A model generated the notes under the pieces. The model had not been told where the DNA came from. It searched no databases and saw nothing but the letters and a program-made list of their open reading frames with translations. The translations under genes were made by a program, and so were the position numbers. A stretch of DNA of 64,000 nucleotides, from NCBI GenBank assembly GCA_019321725.1, contig CM033109.1, positions 22,041,993-22,105,992 of the forward strand, in the 5' to 3' direction. This document shows positions 12,901 to 25,759 of this stretch, in pieces; within the stretch, counting starts at the first letter, position 1, and each line of letters begins with the position of its first letter. The stretch comes from Paulownia fortunei. Taxonomy: Eukaryota; Streptophyta; Magnoliopsida; Lamiales; Paulowniaceae.

Positions 12901-15900
12901 AGTTATGTTTTTTCAACCCCATAGCCTATATTCCTTTGTTTTATTATATTTACAGTGGTTTCAAAAGAGTAAATACCTCTAATAAAACCAATAAAGAACA
13001 TATACATGTAGGGGGGTTTTTTCTTTCAGCGCAGTGAGTTCAATTGAAGTCACTGGATATAAGCTACCTCCTCGATTGGCTATAACTAAGTTATTGATAA
13101 TTAACATCACAGATTGAAATGCAATGCAGGTTATCAGTCTTGTTGGCGCCCAAAAAGCATCTCTTCATCCCGATGATATATTGTTACTCTCCAACTTTAT
13201 TATGTCCTCTGAATCTTTTAGGTAAGTTAGTTAGCTTCCACATACTCTTGATCATCTCTAATTCACGAACAAAGATATAGAAATGTGAATTAATCTATTT
13301 TGTTAGAATTATGCTCATAAGTACACGCATGCACTCATGAAATAGGCCGTTTGTGGAGTGTGCATACATGGTGTTGGGTCTTTTATGGCAATAAACATAG
13401 GAGAATAGGGTTAGAAAGAACCGGAACAATCAGCATGTGGTAGACCCAAAAATTTAAGAGGTTTGAAGATGATCAAAGATGAACTCCAAAGTCCAAATGC
13501 CACTTCCAAAAGACCCAAATCTTTTAAGGAGCGGTGGCACCTTGAGTACTAGTGGGTTCCTTCTCTCCTGCCATCATAACGTGGGGAAGAAAATTGAGAT
13601 CAAATATTTTCCACAACAAAAACTTCCTTACAGTTTTCTAATCTGCTAAGCTTTTGACGAGTTTCTTAATGTTTATTGTATTACTTGGTAGCAGTTGCCT
13701 GATTTTAAAATATTCTGTTTCCAGCAGGACAGGCACTTGTGCTCGTTTTCCCAACTTATATGAAAATAATACAACTTCCCATGAGAAAGGAGATAAATTG
13801 TATAAACTATTAGTTACTGTGCATGGTCCTAAGAATGTGTGAATTTTCTGCTTTGAGGAAGTTATTGAAAAACATTAGATGGTACTTCTTATTTTTGAAT
13901 GTTACTGTTTGAGAATTTTCTTTTGCGTGCTTCTCAATTTCATGCAGGACATCTGAATCCTTCTCACCAATTTGCCTGCCAAGATACAATCCCATGGCAT
14001 TTCTTTATGCTTATGTGCATTATTTTGATGTAAGTCAATTCTTAAATTTGGAAAAACAGTTTCTGAAAACTATTTAGCATATCTGCAAAATAAATTATCT
14101 CAACCAGTGATCCACTAATGGAGATTGTGGGATTGCAGGAATTCCTGGGTTTTGATTATATAGTTTACTTTATCTGTTGTTTATATCAATTTGTCAAACA
14201 GTGATGAATTACTGAATCTTACGACAGATTGATACATACCTGATCTTGCTCACCACGAGTTCAGATTCCTTCTATCATTTAAAAGATAGCAGGTAAATTT
14301 TCATTGTTAATGCCTAAGAAACCATAGTTGTGTTCAGATGGCCCTCCACTTTTACAAGATCATTCCGTGGATTTGTATCAAATCTTGCTGCCCATAGGGC
14401 CACAAGATAGCTTATCGGATGATTTGGTCTTTGCTGAAAGGAATACATTTGGTGCATCTATAGGATTCGGATTGAAGACGTACTTTTGAAGTCAAATCTC
14501 CTAAGTGAAGTTCAAAGATCCTTGGTGGATGGCGGCATGCGTATTGAGAATTTGCTTATTGACCCCACTTCTCGTGCTGGAGCTATGTCTTCTCACCTAG
14601 GTCAATCAAGACCTGCAACAGATTCTCCAGGGAGAATTACGGATGGATTTGTTGGAATTGGTGGTCCTGCTGGACTATGGCATTTCATATATAGGAGTAT
14701 TTATCTTGACCAATATGTGTCATCTGAATTTTCGTCGCCAATCAACAGCTTGAGACAGCAAAAAAGGTAACTAGAAAAATTTAGATTGCCACTGTAGGCC
14801 ATGCTATTCTCCACCATAAAGGACTTTGCAGTGGACTTTGCAGAATGATTTTACTACTGGATGTTTTGCAGATTATATAGGGCCTACCAAAGACTTTATG
14901 CATCCATGCATGATAAAGGAATGGGACCTCACAAAACCCAGTTTAGAAGAGATGAAAATTATGGTAAATCTTCCTCATTCTATCTGATGCTTTCTGTGGT
15001 GTGGTGTTTTTAAAAGTTTTTTTCTCTGCATTGATTGAATGACAACCAGTATACACCAGTAATTCTTAATTGATCTACTCCTTTTAGCGCTGAGTAAGAA
15101 CCAGTATATCATTCTGGACATTTTCGTCATGTGAGAGAAAGCAGTGGGCCCTGCTCCTGTTTTGTCATTTGACTGCTGCATAATTCGTGGCATGAAAGTC
15201 TTATAGTATTTCCCAAATTATCATAGAAAGCAGTATGTTATTTTAGTACTTGTTAACAGTCTGTGAAGCAATTTTCTGATGAAATAATTTTTTTGAAACA
15301 CAAAATTATCCTTGCCATTTCTTGAATCCTTATTGAATACTATGATCACTGAATCCATTATATTAAAGTGTCACTTATTAGTATGCCTGTCTTGAAGCAT
15401 AGTTAGTTGTCAGAGGCAGGGGAAATGCAGTTCAAGAATCAAGGTTGTCATATTCTTAAGTCCCTACATGGGCATTTGGTCTGTCCTTTTAGTAGGGCAA
15501 AAGTCGCACTAGGTATGCTCGGATAGTAAACTGAAAAGGAAAGAAAATGATCATATAATTATCTTGTTAATTTTGCTGAAAGTTTTCAACTACGGAAACA
15601 AAATTATTGATTGGTCTGTAAGAGTAAAAGATAGTTTTGCAATGAGATTTCCATGAGCTTTGATCAAAACTAAAGCCAGTTAAAACTGATGCTGTGGAAG
15701 ACATTATTTTGAAGACCTTTGCCCGTGCATTGTTTCATGGGTTCAAATTGTAAACACAACTATTAGTTTTAGATATATGGAAACAGAATGATTGACTTTG
15801 ATGCTTACTTTTTGATTTGAACATTTCCATCAATCTTTTACCAGAGCATACTTCTCCTAAATATTATAGGTTTGTAGTTCTGTCCAAATTTTTACGGGTC

Positions 15901-16836
15901 TGTTTATATGGATGATAGCATCCATCGCTGCTATCCAATTTGTGATTTGTAAGCTGGAGCTTTCTTGTTATCCATTTCTGCAACTAATGTTTTTCTTTGG
16001 GTTGTTTATTTGTTTATTTAGTTGTATTTTACTGCTTGATAGTTAAATGACTGTGCATTTCCTGGTTGTGAAGTTCCTAACTAGTCCTTTGATATCCAGT
16101 GCTACTCTGCTGGGTCACACAAGATTTTGAACTCTATGCAGCTTTTGATCCCCTTGCAGACAAGGTTCGATCATGCAAACATCTACTTTCAATGTTTCAC
16201 ATGCCAAACTTTTATGAAAACTACTTCTCTTATAAATACTGTGCTGCAGTAAAGTTTTACAAGTTAGACTTGATGTATTTTGAGTGGTTTAGATCATTCG
16301 TTTTGCATGATTACCTGCGCCTCTTCGATTGATACATTCTGCACTCTGTCAACAAGTTATGTACCTTTTGCCTCATGCATGATAAGTAATAGCTGACTGC
16401 AGCTGTGCTACATTAGAGCAATGATTGTTTCTGTGAATTTGGAACCCTTATTACAGTCCCATCTTTTGTTAATCTTCAGATTTATATTGATAATAAACTC
16501 ATTCACTTGTCATTTAACTTGCCATTCTAAGCTACTCTTCTTTTATGCTATATGTATAGACTCTTTGGAAGATTAGTTTTGTCTTGTGTTCTCTCTTTTG
16601 GCTCATTAAGAACAATTGAGAACATGTAAAGGCCTCTTGTAAATTTCAAAATGATCGTTATATTTTTCCTCATAAATTGCAAGCTTTTTTCAGAATTAAT
16701 GTTCTCTTGTTTGCTGAGTACGGTAACTACATTTCTGCAGGCTCTTGCTATAAAAATATGCAATCGGGTTTGTCAATGGGTGAAAGATGTAGAAAATGAA
16801 ATTTTCTTGTTGGGAGCAAGTCCTTTTTCATGGTGA
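6955..16836 (+). CDS. MON1: Vacuolar fusion protein MON1 (SAND family), 14 coding exons
   Basis: MON1 pairs with CCZ1 to form the exchange factor that activates Rab7 on late endosomes, driving Rab5-to-Rab7 conversion and vacuolar trafficking. Coding exons: 6955-7518, 7893-7972, 8144-8215, 8315-8354, 10510-10611, 10766-10887, 12475-12607, 13130-13221, 13948-14029, 14228-14292, 14464-14766, 14872-14963, 16100-16164, 16741-16836. They sum to 1908 nt and encode 635 aa, against about 607 in Arabidopsis from memory. Residues 1-188 are acidic and low-complexity (poly-Ser at about 6-12, Asp-Pro repeats at about 24-32, Glu/Asp runs). From about residue 193 the longin-domain body follows with family blocks such as [31 protein letters not shown] and RRDENY, ending in GASPFSW. 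The ATG at 6955 is the only start giving the full N-terminus. A 149-bp duplication precedes exon 2 and offers a decoy acceptor. Family assignment is very secure. Confidence 0.95.
7637..7934 (+). repeat. 149-bp tandem duplication over MON1 intron 1/exon 2 boundary
   Basis: 7637-7785 and 7786-7934 are adjacent direct copies differing at about six positions (roughly 96% identical). Each carries the end of intron 1, an AACTGCAG acceptor and the first 42 bases of exon 2. Acceptors fall before 7744 (copy 1) and 7893 (copy 2). Copy 2 joins the rest of exon 2 and gives the family sequence [15 protein letters not shown]. Copy 1 gives [14 protein letters not shown], then runs into intron-derived codons and a TAG at about 7810, so only copy 2 makes full-length protein. 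Confidence 0.93.
7744..7785 (+). pseudogene. Duplicated, non-functional 5' part of MON1 exon 2
   Basis: Forty-two bases identical to the start of exon 2 (7893-7934) apart from one substitution, TAT for TCT (Tyr for Ser). An intact AG acceptor precedes it, but no donor follows at the duplication joint. Reading on gives VAWKINKL and a stop. If spliced in, it would truncate MON1 after about 210 residues. Confidence 0.8.
9961..10009. repeat. Imperfect inverted repeat with flanking 9-bp direct repeats, MON1 intron 4
   Basis: CACGGGCAT (9977-9985) pairs with ATGCTCCCGTG (9993-10003) with a two-base bulge, and GTGCCTTGT occurs on both sides (9961-9969, 10001-10009). No function is evident; it may be a transposon scar. 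Confidence 0.4.
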
Positions 16837-18031
16837 TTCTCGCAAATATCCTGTACACTGGCATGTATTCTAGACTTTTTGCTCAGACTATATTTTTGCC
16901 TCTCGTACAAAATTTTGCCTAATTTTTTTGATGGGCTCTGTTTGTGCATGGTTGTATTCTACTTGTTAAGCTCAAATGCACATAATTGTAGCATTTTTAT
17001 TTCCAGATTATGTTATGAGCATTTGTATCAATCAAAGGCTCTAAGGGTTATTCCTTTTCTTTGTTTCTGTACTCAGCACCATTTAGAGTAATTGTATAAG
17101 TTACTATTATTATTGTTTGGGGAAAAATATTCTTTACCATTTGCTTGAGATTACATCTTACTTGTTAATATTGTTGAATTAAATGAAACCAGTTTACATT
17201 GTATCAACTGATTTGAGGCTTTGGATTCTACAGAATTTCTGGAAATGAAATAGGAACTTTCTGTTGAAAGGTGGTTCTTTAACATGGGAGGCAACTTATT
17301 GTTGCCTATGATCAAAATATAATCAGATTTTATGAAGTTGAGCTCTTCAATGGTGAACACTTAGTTGGGATATAGATCAAAATTGGAAGCTGGAACGGAA
17401 CTTCGAAATCAATTTCTATCCAAATAGTCAGTCAGCTAAATAACTATGGGTGAATTGACATTATTTTACTAATTTTTTTAAATTTCAGTTCGTTTACAAG
17501 TTGATTCAGACTTATTCTAGGGAGTAAACAACTAAAATTTGACATATTTTAAGCAAATTTTTGGTGACATTTATGTGCAAAGTCATAGTATATCAAAGTT
17601 TTAGCCAGCTATTTAATTATTGAAATCCAGTAATTTGATACCAGCTTGGTTTGTAGCTAAACTTATAACCCCTGCAGTTGGCTCCTCAAAATTCTCCACT
17701 GGGAAAGGGGGTGGAAAGGTTGGGAAAAAAAAGACTTGAATAAGAAATTAATGCCCTAAAGTAATGAGTTTTTTTATTTTTTATTTTTGTTTGAATTTCA
17801 CTATCAATATGGGTTGTGTCTATTTTTTCAGCAGTTGATTATTAATTAATAATAATTGTTAATGATTGATTGTCGATTACGAGTTGACTGGATGCAATGA
17901 ATTTATATGAACATTTCACTTAAAAAAAGAAAAAAAGAAAGGAAACGAATTTGATTGTTTGGTTGGAGGTATTGACAAAGGAAATGAACATAAATAGTGT
18001 AACGAATCTCCATTTATAATTGATATTTCAT

Positions 18032-18181
18032 CACTTATTGAAATACAAATAATATTCATTAACTATATATTAATTTGTATTCCATTTCCTTTTTAATTTC
18101 CTTTCACACTTATTGAAATACCAATAATACTCGTTAAATATATATTAATTTATATTCCATCTCCTTTTTAATTTCCTTCCA
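18032..18181. repeat. Tandem duplication, 75-bp unit, two copies
   Basis: Copy 1 (18032-18106) and copy 2 (18107-18181) both start CACTTATTGAAATAC and end in TTTTTAATTTCCTT-type sequence, with scattered substitutions. It is AT-rich and non-coding. Confidence 0.85.
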
Positions 18182-21100
18182 CTTTCTCTTTGCTTCCTTG
18201 TTAGTTTTTACCACTTCCTTAAGAGAAAGTGGACATGACAGAGGCGTGTTCCATTTTTTGGGTCACTTTTAAACAAACGTTTTTCTTCTGTCTCTCCTAT
18301 GTAGAATTTTAAGTATACGTAGTGATAAAGGATTTATTAAAGAAAGGGGAAAGGACATTAAAAAGAAACGAGAATTTCCCAATTTTTAAATATTTTTCTG
18401 ATATATTAGCATATTTCTGATACTAATAGATATCTACATTCCAATCTTCTGATTCAAATAAAAGAAATCTCGACTTCGTCCCATGAAGCCAGAAGAAAGT
18501 CAAACTCTATTTTCTTGTATTATAAACCCAATACTAGTAATATAATGGTCAAAACTAAAAATTATTTCAATCATAATTACTAATTTTATCTCTCTTATTA
18601 ATAATTTAATTTTACCTATAATGTTATAAAGAAGCAATATTCATTTCCCAGTTATGTATTTTACAACTTTTATACTCCAAAAAAAAAAAAAAAACAAACG
18701 TTTATTTAGTGTAATCTAATCTTTTTGAGTTTTGAGGGGCATTTTGGGGATTTGGAGAGTCAAACTTGACTAAATGCAAAGATCAATAAAGTACAATGAC
18801 TTAAGGACTAGTATAAGTTTTTACTTTACTACCCCTCCCAACAATAAATTGAATCAACATAATTAGTTCCTCATTATGAATGAAAAGATGTATCCCTCTT
18901 TTGTAAATGGAAAATTCAAAGATTCTTATATGGTGAGGCTTTCTATCCAACAATATGATGACTCCACCACTAGTAATAGTAATTTTGGGGCCAAACTGTA
19001 ATTTGGAATTTTAGTTCAAAATATATGTTAATTTTTTCAAGAAGAACCCCTGCAAAAGTGAAAAAAAAAAACCCAAAAATAAATAACATTGGTAAGGAAA
19101 AACTCGATAGATAATTTGTATTGTTTACCGTTGCAATAAAATAGGAAGTGCATAAAAATGTTCGACCTTTTTAATTATTAACATGCATAAAAAATTTCAA
19201 TTAAAGAAAAATTAGATGACGATTTCTCCCTCAATTAATTTTTATAAGAATCTCGATCTTGTCAAAATTTAATATGTGATGCGGTATCACTTCAATTTCT
19301 CAATTTCAAGTTGGATGTCAATTGCTACGCAAACAAACTGCTTGTGAGACAACAAACCCTTAGAAGTGTTGGGTTGTTTCAATGAAAATCATCCGATGAT
19401 CAAATCTGAACAATAGAAAATGAATAATCAAAAAGCAAATGAGTGAATTGATAATGAGTAAAAATAATATTTAATTCTCGTTTGGTACTGTGTGGTTCGT
19501 GAATCATTTGGACCTAAATGACTTATTGGGATGAGTCATCTTATTGAGATTTTAAAAATTATTTTAAGGGTTATTTTTATTGGGTTATATCTCATTAAGA
19601 AATGAATATTAAAGAAATTATTACCTTAGTTTATATATTATAGTTGTTGAATTAGCATTTTTGGATAAAAATTTATTAGCCTTAATCCAATTCGAGTTGA
19701 AAGAGGCTGGCAATATGTGCCGTGAAAGACTAAAAAGAGTTTGTAATAAATAACCACCTACATTCAATAAAACGCAATCCAAGTTGAACACGACATAGCT
19801 CCATTCCCAGCTGCCCTAAAATGATTTGACCAAATTTTTTAAATAAATTAAAATAAAAACCTTGAATAATCACAATAATATTGGCACTCATTTTTGGGGC
19901 ATGGACCACATCTTATGATTAAATTCACGTGATTAAAAATGCAATCATACCCCATCTCCAAAATTCATTATTCGAAGCGTTGACTTTTGCTTGTTTATTT
20001 GACTATTCATCTACCCACATTCATGTCTTTTTACATTTGTTTTTAGATAAATAAAAACTATTTATAATTATAAAAAAAAAAATTTGCAACGAAAGGTGTG
20101 ACTCATCATATCAAATCAACGTTCTTGGGTATAGTTATAGGACTTTTATATATCATGTGAAATATATAGTTTGAATTATAATTAGTTAATGAATAAATTT
20201 AATGGGCCTATTCTAAGGGCGGACCAATAAATAAATAAATACTTGAGGGCTCGTGTTAACATATATAGTTTGCAGTGTTTTTTGTCCCACATTAATAATT
20301 TGAGAGTTTATAATTTTTTTTATAAGTGGAAAAGCAAGTGGGCCTTTAAAATGAAATACCAGTCTAGTCCAAGTGGATTTTTAATATATATAATTATATA
20401 TTATTTTTAAATTTGAGAATATTAATTTTTAAATTTTTGAAATTACTTCATAGGTTGTGTCTCTTCAATTTATATTTTCTAAAGAGTTATGATAATAATT
20501 AAGAAAGAATACGTCTCTTGATTCACAATTTTTCATTTTCTATAAATATAAGTTATCTTTTTAATAATTTTAACTTACTTCTAACCTTTTATTTCAGCAG
20601 ATTCAAAGGCTTTGTTATATTTTAAAAGTAAATTGTCTCAATTATATCTTAATCCCTGCAGTAAAGACAATATTGCCTTTAGGAAAACTATTTTTTGTGC
20701 CTCGAAATCTTTATAAACAAATTTTGATCTAACAGCTCGTAATGGAGACCTAAACTCATAGATTCAATAAAATTAGGTGTTATTATTTTACATTTAGAAC
20801 AAAATCCACCTTCAAAAATAATTATAAATACCCTTATATCTCAATATTTGAAAGTACGTTATTTATATTGAATATTTTAAATTTTCTACTTTGGACTTAT
20901 TATCTCTTTTCTAGTTTGAATATTGAATGATTTTTGTCAGAATAATCAAACACCTAACGATTTGTTCATTATTTTTTTTCTAATTTGAGTATTAGATATT
21001 TTTTTGTCGATACGACCAAACACCTTCACCGCTTGTGCGTGTCAGCTAATAAAAATTCATCCAAAAATTGATAGCTTACGAGGAGTTAACGTTTGATGAA

Positions 21101-21502
21101 GCATAACTATTTGACGTCAAAATCTCTACAAGTCTCACCAATGTTCTCGTAAATAGGAACAGAGTAAGCTACAATATTATTTTGAATGAAAAATTGAAAC
21201 AACATTTGTTAGTTTTATAATAAGTTTTGGATGTAGTGTAAATTTAAAGAATTATGATATTGATGTTATTACAAGTTTTGTTTAACATTGATTACAGTAT
21301 ATACTATACGAAGCCAGCAAGACTAAATGTCCTAATATTAACTCCACATAAATTATTGACTTAATGATGCATAAGATTAATTATGACTAACTAACCTTAG
21401 CATTAATTTTGTCCTACCAATCAACTCCATCTATGCCCATAGATTAATGTGGTATGGTCAGCACCAACTATCAATACATTATTAAACACTTATAACCTCC
21501 AA

Positions 21503-21547
21503 CCCCCCCCCCCCCCCCCCACCCACCCCTCCCAAAAAAAAAAAAAA
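21503..21547. repeat. Homopolymer tract, about 18 C then A-run
   Basis: A long C-run at 21503-21520 is followed by CCCACCCC-type sequence and about 14 A. It is low complexity and its exact length is uncertain in any assembly. Confidence 0.8.
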
Positions 21548-22040
21548 TGAAATTGCTAGAACCATTTATCAATTATGCATATTGCATAATTTTACTAAAA
21601 TCAGTCACAATTTATTTATTTAAAAAAAAAAACGAATCTTGAAATAACAATGATTACTCCAAAACCAGTTTTTTTTTTTTTTTTTCAATTTAAAATGTGC
21701 AAAGAGTCACTTTTACACATGGTTGTGATTAACCTATAGATAGAACCAAAATCTTTTTTTTCTTTTCTTTTTCATCTTCGTACTTCTTTTTTTTTTTTTT
21801 ATCTTCGAACTGAGCTCTAACATGCAACAATTAACTTCATTTTTTCACAGCAAATAAACCTTACTCAAATGGCAAAAAATGACAAAAATGAAGTCTCGAT
21901 TTTTCATATTAGTTTATTCGATATTTTAAATCAGATTATCAGTTATGTTTAATAAGTTATTAATAATGTTTCATGTATTTAATAATTATGTTAAAAAAAC
22001 ATTTTTAAATTGATATTCTTAAACCTTCAAAGTAATTTTA

Positions 22041-22152
22041 GAAGTGAATATACGGCCGCAATTGTTTTTATATTTTCATATTGGTAAATATGCATTGACC
22101 TTTTAAGGGTTGGTTTTTCAGCGAAGTTCGAGAAGTGAATATACGGCCGCAA
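22041..22152. repeat. Spaced direct repeat GAAGTGAATATACGGCCGCAA
   Basis: The same 21-bp word, with a GC-rich CGGCCG core unlike its AT-rich surroundings, occurs at 22041-22061 and 22132-22152, 91 bp apart. It may be a short segmental duplication or paired target copies; no function is assigned. Confidence 0.7.
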
Positions 22153-22234
22153 ATCCAAGTTGAAAATCTTCTCAATCCTCACTTCTCTATGTTAAAGATC
22201 GAAATTTAATGTTTCTCCTCCAATTTAGAATTTT

Positions 22235-23397
22235 GTTAATTTCGCGTTATACTTTTTATTTTTATTGAGTATTATTTTATTTTTTTTATATTTTTTATTA
22301 TATTATTTTATCACATTGTAGTACCATTTTATCTCATTTTACTCATTTATATTCTTATTGTCTCACTTTACCTCCTTATACTCTTAACAAATTAACTAAA
22401 TTATACTTACCAATTATTTATAATAAAATTACTTTAAAAAAATCTACTTATATTTATATTTTAATATTTTTAACTTAATTAATAACACTTAACGTAAAAT
22501 TCATTTAAAATTTTATTATCCTTAAATTTTAATAGCTTTTTTTTTTATAAATATAGTTCCTATTAAATTTTTATATCGTATGATATTTTTTATTAGTTAA
22601 TATATTTTACTTATAAATTTTTTACTTGTCATAAATATAAAAAATATATAACATATTTTTAAATATATATTTTTTAAATACATAAAATATTAGTATTAAA
22701 TTTCTCATTATTAGTGGTATTATTAAAATTTAATAAAAATAATATTAAATTCAAAAAAAGTTATTTTTAGGTATAATTTAGTACTATTAAATAAATTATA
22801 AATAGTTGAATTATCGTAACTTAATAGATACTATGTTCTATTTAAAAAAAATCATAGTCATTTTAGTATTTATTTTCATTATTATTACTTAATTATAATG
22901 ATTATTTTAGAATTTAACATAATTTCTATGAATTTATAGTAATTCTATTAATAATAAAAAATTTACTACTAATATTTATGCATTTAGTTAAAAAAAAATT
23001 AAAAATATTTTTTATATTTTTTGAATTTATATTGAGTAAAAAATTCATAAGTAAAGTGTATTAGTTAAAAATATTTTATTATATATTAATTTAATAGAAA
23101 TTATGTTAAATTCTAAAATAACTATTAAAATTTAAGTATAATAAAATTTTAAATAAATTTAATGCAATTATTAATTAATTGAATTAAAAAATTATTAAAA
23201 TATAAATATAAAACTATTACTTTTAGAATATTTTAAAGTATTTTACTAAAAATAATAGGTAAGAGTATTTAGTAAATTTATTTAGAGCACAATGGGCAAA
23301 ATGAGATAATGGGAGTACAAATGGATAAAATGAAACAAAATTAGAACATAATGGTATACTTAAGAACAAGATTATAAGGGATAAAGTGAAATTAATC
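22235..23397. mobile_element. Non-autonomous DNA element A with about 200-bp inverted repeats
   Basis: The left arm (from GTTAATTTC near 22235 to ATTACTTTAAAA near 22437) is matched, inverted and diverged, by the right arm (about 23230-23395, ending GAAATTAA). Shared blocks include TCTCATTTTACTC / GCAAAATGAGA and TTACTTTAAA / TTTAAAGTA. The interior is AT-rich with no transposase. Long arms and no gene suggest a Mutator-like or other long-TIR MITE. A target-site duplication was not established, so the ends are approximate. Confidence 0.6.
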
Positions 23398-23690
23398 CTT
23401 TAAAATTTGATTCACTTCTTTAAATAAATAAATAAATTGTACAATTCTCACTATTTATTTTTATAATGAAGCCTTATACAGGAAAAATACTGTTTAATTT
23501 TAAATTACAACTAAAAATAAAATAAAATAAACACTATGTGATACAACGAAAAACAACAAATCAACTAAGACAATCTCAATTGCGCATAGGAGTAATAAAA
23601 CCAATAAATTGAATTGTATGAATTTTCAATAATTGTATCAATTGAGCAGTAATTATTGAAATTTTTAAAAAACAAAAGAAAAAAATTATG

Positions 23691-25202
23691 AGCCTGTTTG
23701 TTTTCATTTTTACAAAGTATATTTTCATATATTTTTACTATTCAAAACTCCGAAAATACATTTATTTACTCATTTTCATAAGAAATGCAATTTATTTTTA
23801 TTTTTAAGTTTATAAATATTTTTATGCATTTTCATGTATCTACCAAATCATTCAAACCTACTAACATTTCACATTTTTTCATATCAAAAACACCTTAACA
23901 CATATATATTTTCATTTTCAAATCTATATACTATATATAAAAAACATATCAAATTCAAACATACTTTTATTTTCGCTAACTATCACCTTATTCATTTGTA
24001 TTCATATTTTTTTTTTATTTTATCTCATTGTACTCTTATTTTATATCATTTTACTCCTTGTACTATCATTATCTCACTGTAGGGGTTCTACTATTAAAAA
24101 ACAATCAAAATACACTTACTTATTATTTTTTTAATGAAATTACTTTAAAATAGGTTGGTATTAATATATTTGTATTTATATTTTAATAATTTTTTAACTT
24201 GATTAATTAATACTTAATATTAATTTTATTTAAAATTTTGATATATTTAAAATTTTAATATATATTTTTTATTAAATTAGAATATAGTAGGATGTCTTTT
24301 AATATATAATACGCTTTCACTTACAAATTTTTTTTTGCTAACTATAAATTAAAAAAAATTATTAGATACATAAAATATTGATAATATTTTTATTATTAAT
24401 AGAATTATCATAAGTTTATAGAAACTATGTTAAATTCAAACATAGCCATTATAATTAAGTAATAATAATAAAATTAATTTCTAAATGACTATGTTTTAAA
24501 ATTTAGAAAAGTATTCAATAAGTTATTTTAAATTTAATATTGTATTCATCAAGTTACGATAATTTGATTATTTATAACTTATTTAATAGTATTAAAGTAA
24601 ATTTAAAAATAATTTTTTTATATTTAACATTGTTTCTATGAAATTTTGATAATTTCATTAAGAATAAAAAAATTATTACTTATATTTTACTTATTTAAGA
24701 AAATATGATTTGAAAATATATCATACATTTTTTATATTTATGATGAGTATTAAATTAATAAGTAAAATATATTAATTAATAAAAAAATTCTATAATATAA
24801 AAATATAATAAGAAATATATTAATAAAACAATAATCATTAAAATAAATACAATAAAATATAAAATAAAGTTAATATTAATTATTAATTAATTAAGTTGAA
24901 AAATTATTAGTATTTAAATACAAATGTATTAAATTTAGAATATTTTAAAGTAATGTTACTATAAGTAATATGTTAGAACAATTTAATTTTTTCAAGTATA
25001 ACGAGTAAAATGAGACATAAAGATAATAAAATGAAATAAAATGAGACAATTGAAAGTACAAAAATAAAATGATTCTCGTCAAGAATAAAAAATATATAGT
25101 GAAATTAACTCTTAATTTTTTATACGAAAGGCTAGTAAAATATATTTAAAATTTTAAAAATATTAAAAACATAAAAATAAATTCAAAAATTAAACGGGAT
25201 CG
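23691..25202. mobile_element. Possible hAT-like MITE interrupted by element B
   Basis: AGCCTGTTTGTTTTCAT at 23691 resembles the left end of the hAT-like element at 42661, and ATTAAACGGGATC near 25190-25202 could be the inverted right end. If so, element B (about 23990-25108) is nested within it. The right end is weak and no target duplication was found. Confidence 0.3.
23990..25108. mobile_element. Element B, second copy of the same long-TIR family, inverted relative to A
   Basis: Arms with TCTCATTGTACTC (left, near 24022) and AGTAAAATGAGACAT (right, near 25003), ending GAAATTAACT near 25110, match those of element A. Its interior is the diverged reverse complement of A's interior; for example TTACGATAATTTGATTATTT near 24553 mirrors an A segment near 22805. 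The two are therefore the same family in opposite orientation. No protein is encoded. The left boundary is uncertain by some tens of bases. Confidence 0.55.
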
Positions 25203-25519
25203 TGGACTAATCAGTAATTTGAAATGAATAAAATTTAAAAATATTAGTGATCCAATTTAGTAAAAACAATAATAATTAGAATATTGAAAATAATACTAGT
25301 AATAATAGTGGCAATAATTAATCATGAAGTTAAAGCACTCAAATTCCCTTTATGGTTGGTAATTGTGAGTGCTCCTTGAGACAAAAAGCAAAAATAATGA
25401 AAGAGACGGCCAAATTCACATAATCTAGAGAGAGAATCTAGAGAGAGAGTACAGATTACAGGAATACAAAAGCAGAATTGACTCTCCCTTCTACATATGT
25501 ATATATATACATACAATTA

Positions 25520-25527
25520 TATATAAA
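25520..25527 (+). promoter_or_regulatory. TATA box, putative DRB2 core promoter
   Basis: TATATAAA lies 263 bp before the DRB2 start codon. A transcription start about 30 bp downstream would give a leader of roughly 235 nt. Confidence 0.5.
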
Positions 25528-25624
25528 CCCCCAAAAGCCTCAGAAGAAAAAAAATATGGAAAAAAAAAATACCCACTGATATAACCATCAACCCCAACAA
25601 ACACCCAAAGCATTTCTGCAACAA

Positions 25625-25660
25625 ATGATCTGCTTCTCTGGCCATCGCATTCCTCCTTAA
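25625..25660 (+). other. Candidate upstream ORF in DRB2 leader (11 codons)
   Basis: ATG at 25625 reads MICFSGHRIPP and stops at 25660, 129 bp before the DRB2 start. It matters only if transcription starts near the TATA box at 25520. A still shorter ATG frame begins at 25556. Confidence 0.35.
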
Positions 25661-25759
25661 TACAACCCATTTTAAACCCATACCCGTGTGCCCGTTTACC
25701 CGATTCGCAAAAGATATCCACTCCCATTTTACTGGAAGAAAGTTTGAAACACATAACAG

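Larger units (their letters stand above)
17100..25400. other. AT-rich intergenic region between MON1 and DRB2
   Basis: No coding sequence is recognised. The tract contains a 75-bp tandem duplication (18032-18181), a C-run followed by an A-run (21503-21547), a repeated 21-bp GC-rich word (22041, 22132) and two related inverted-repeat elements filling 22235-25108. The DRB2 promoter begins near 25400. Confidence 0.6.
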
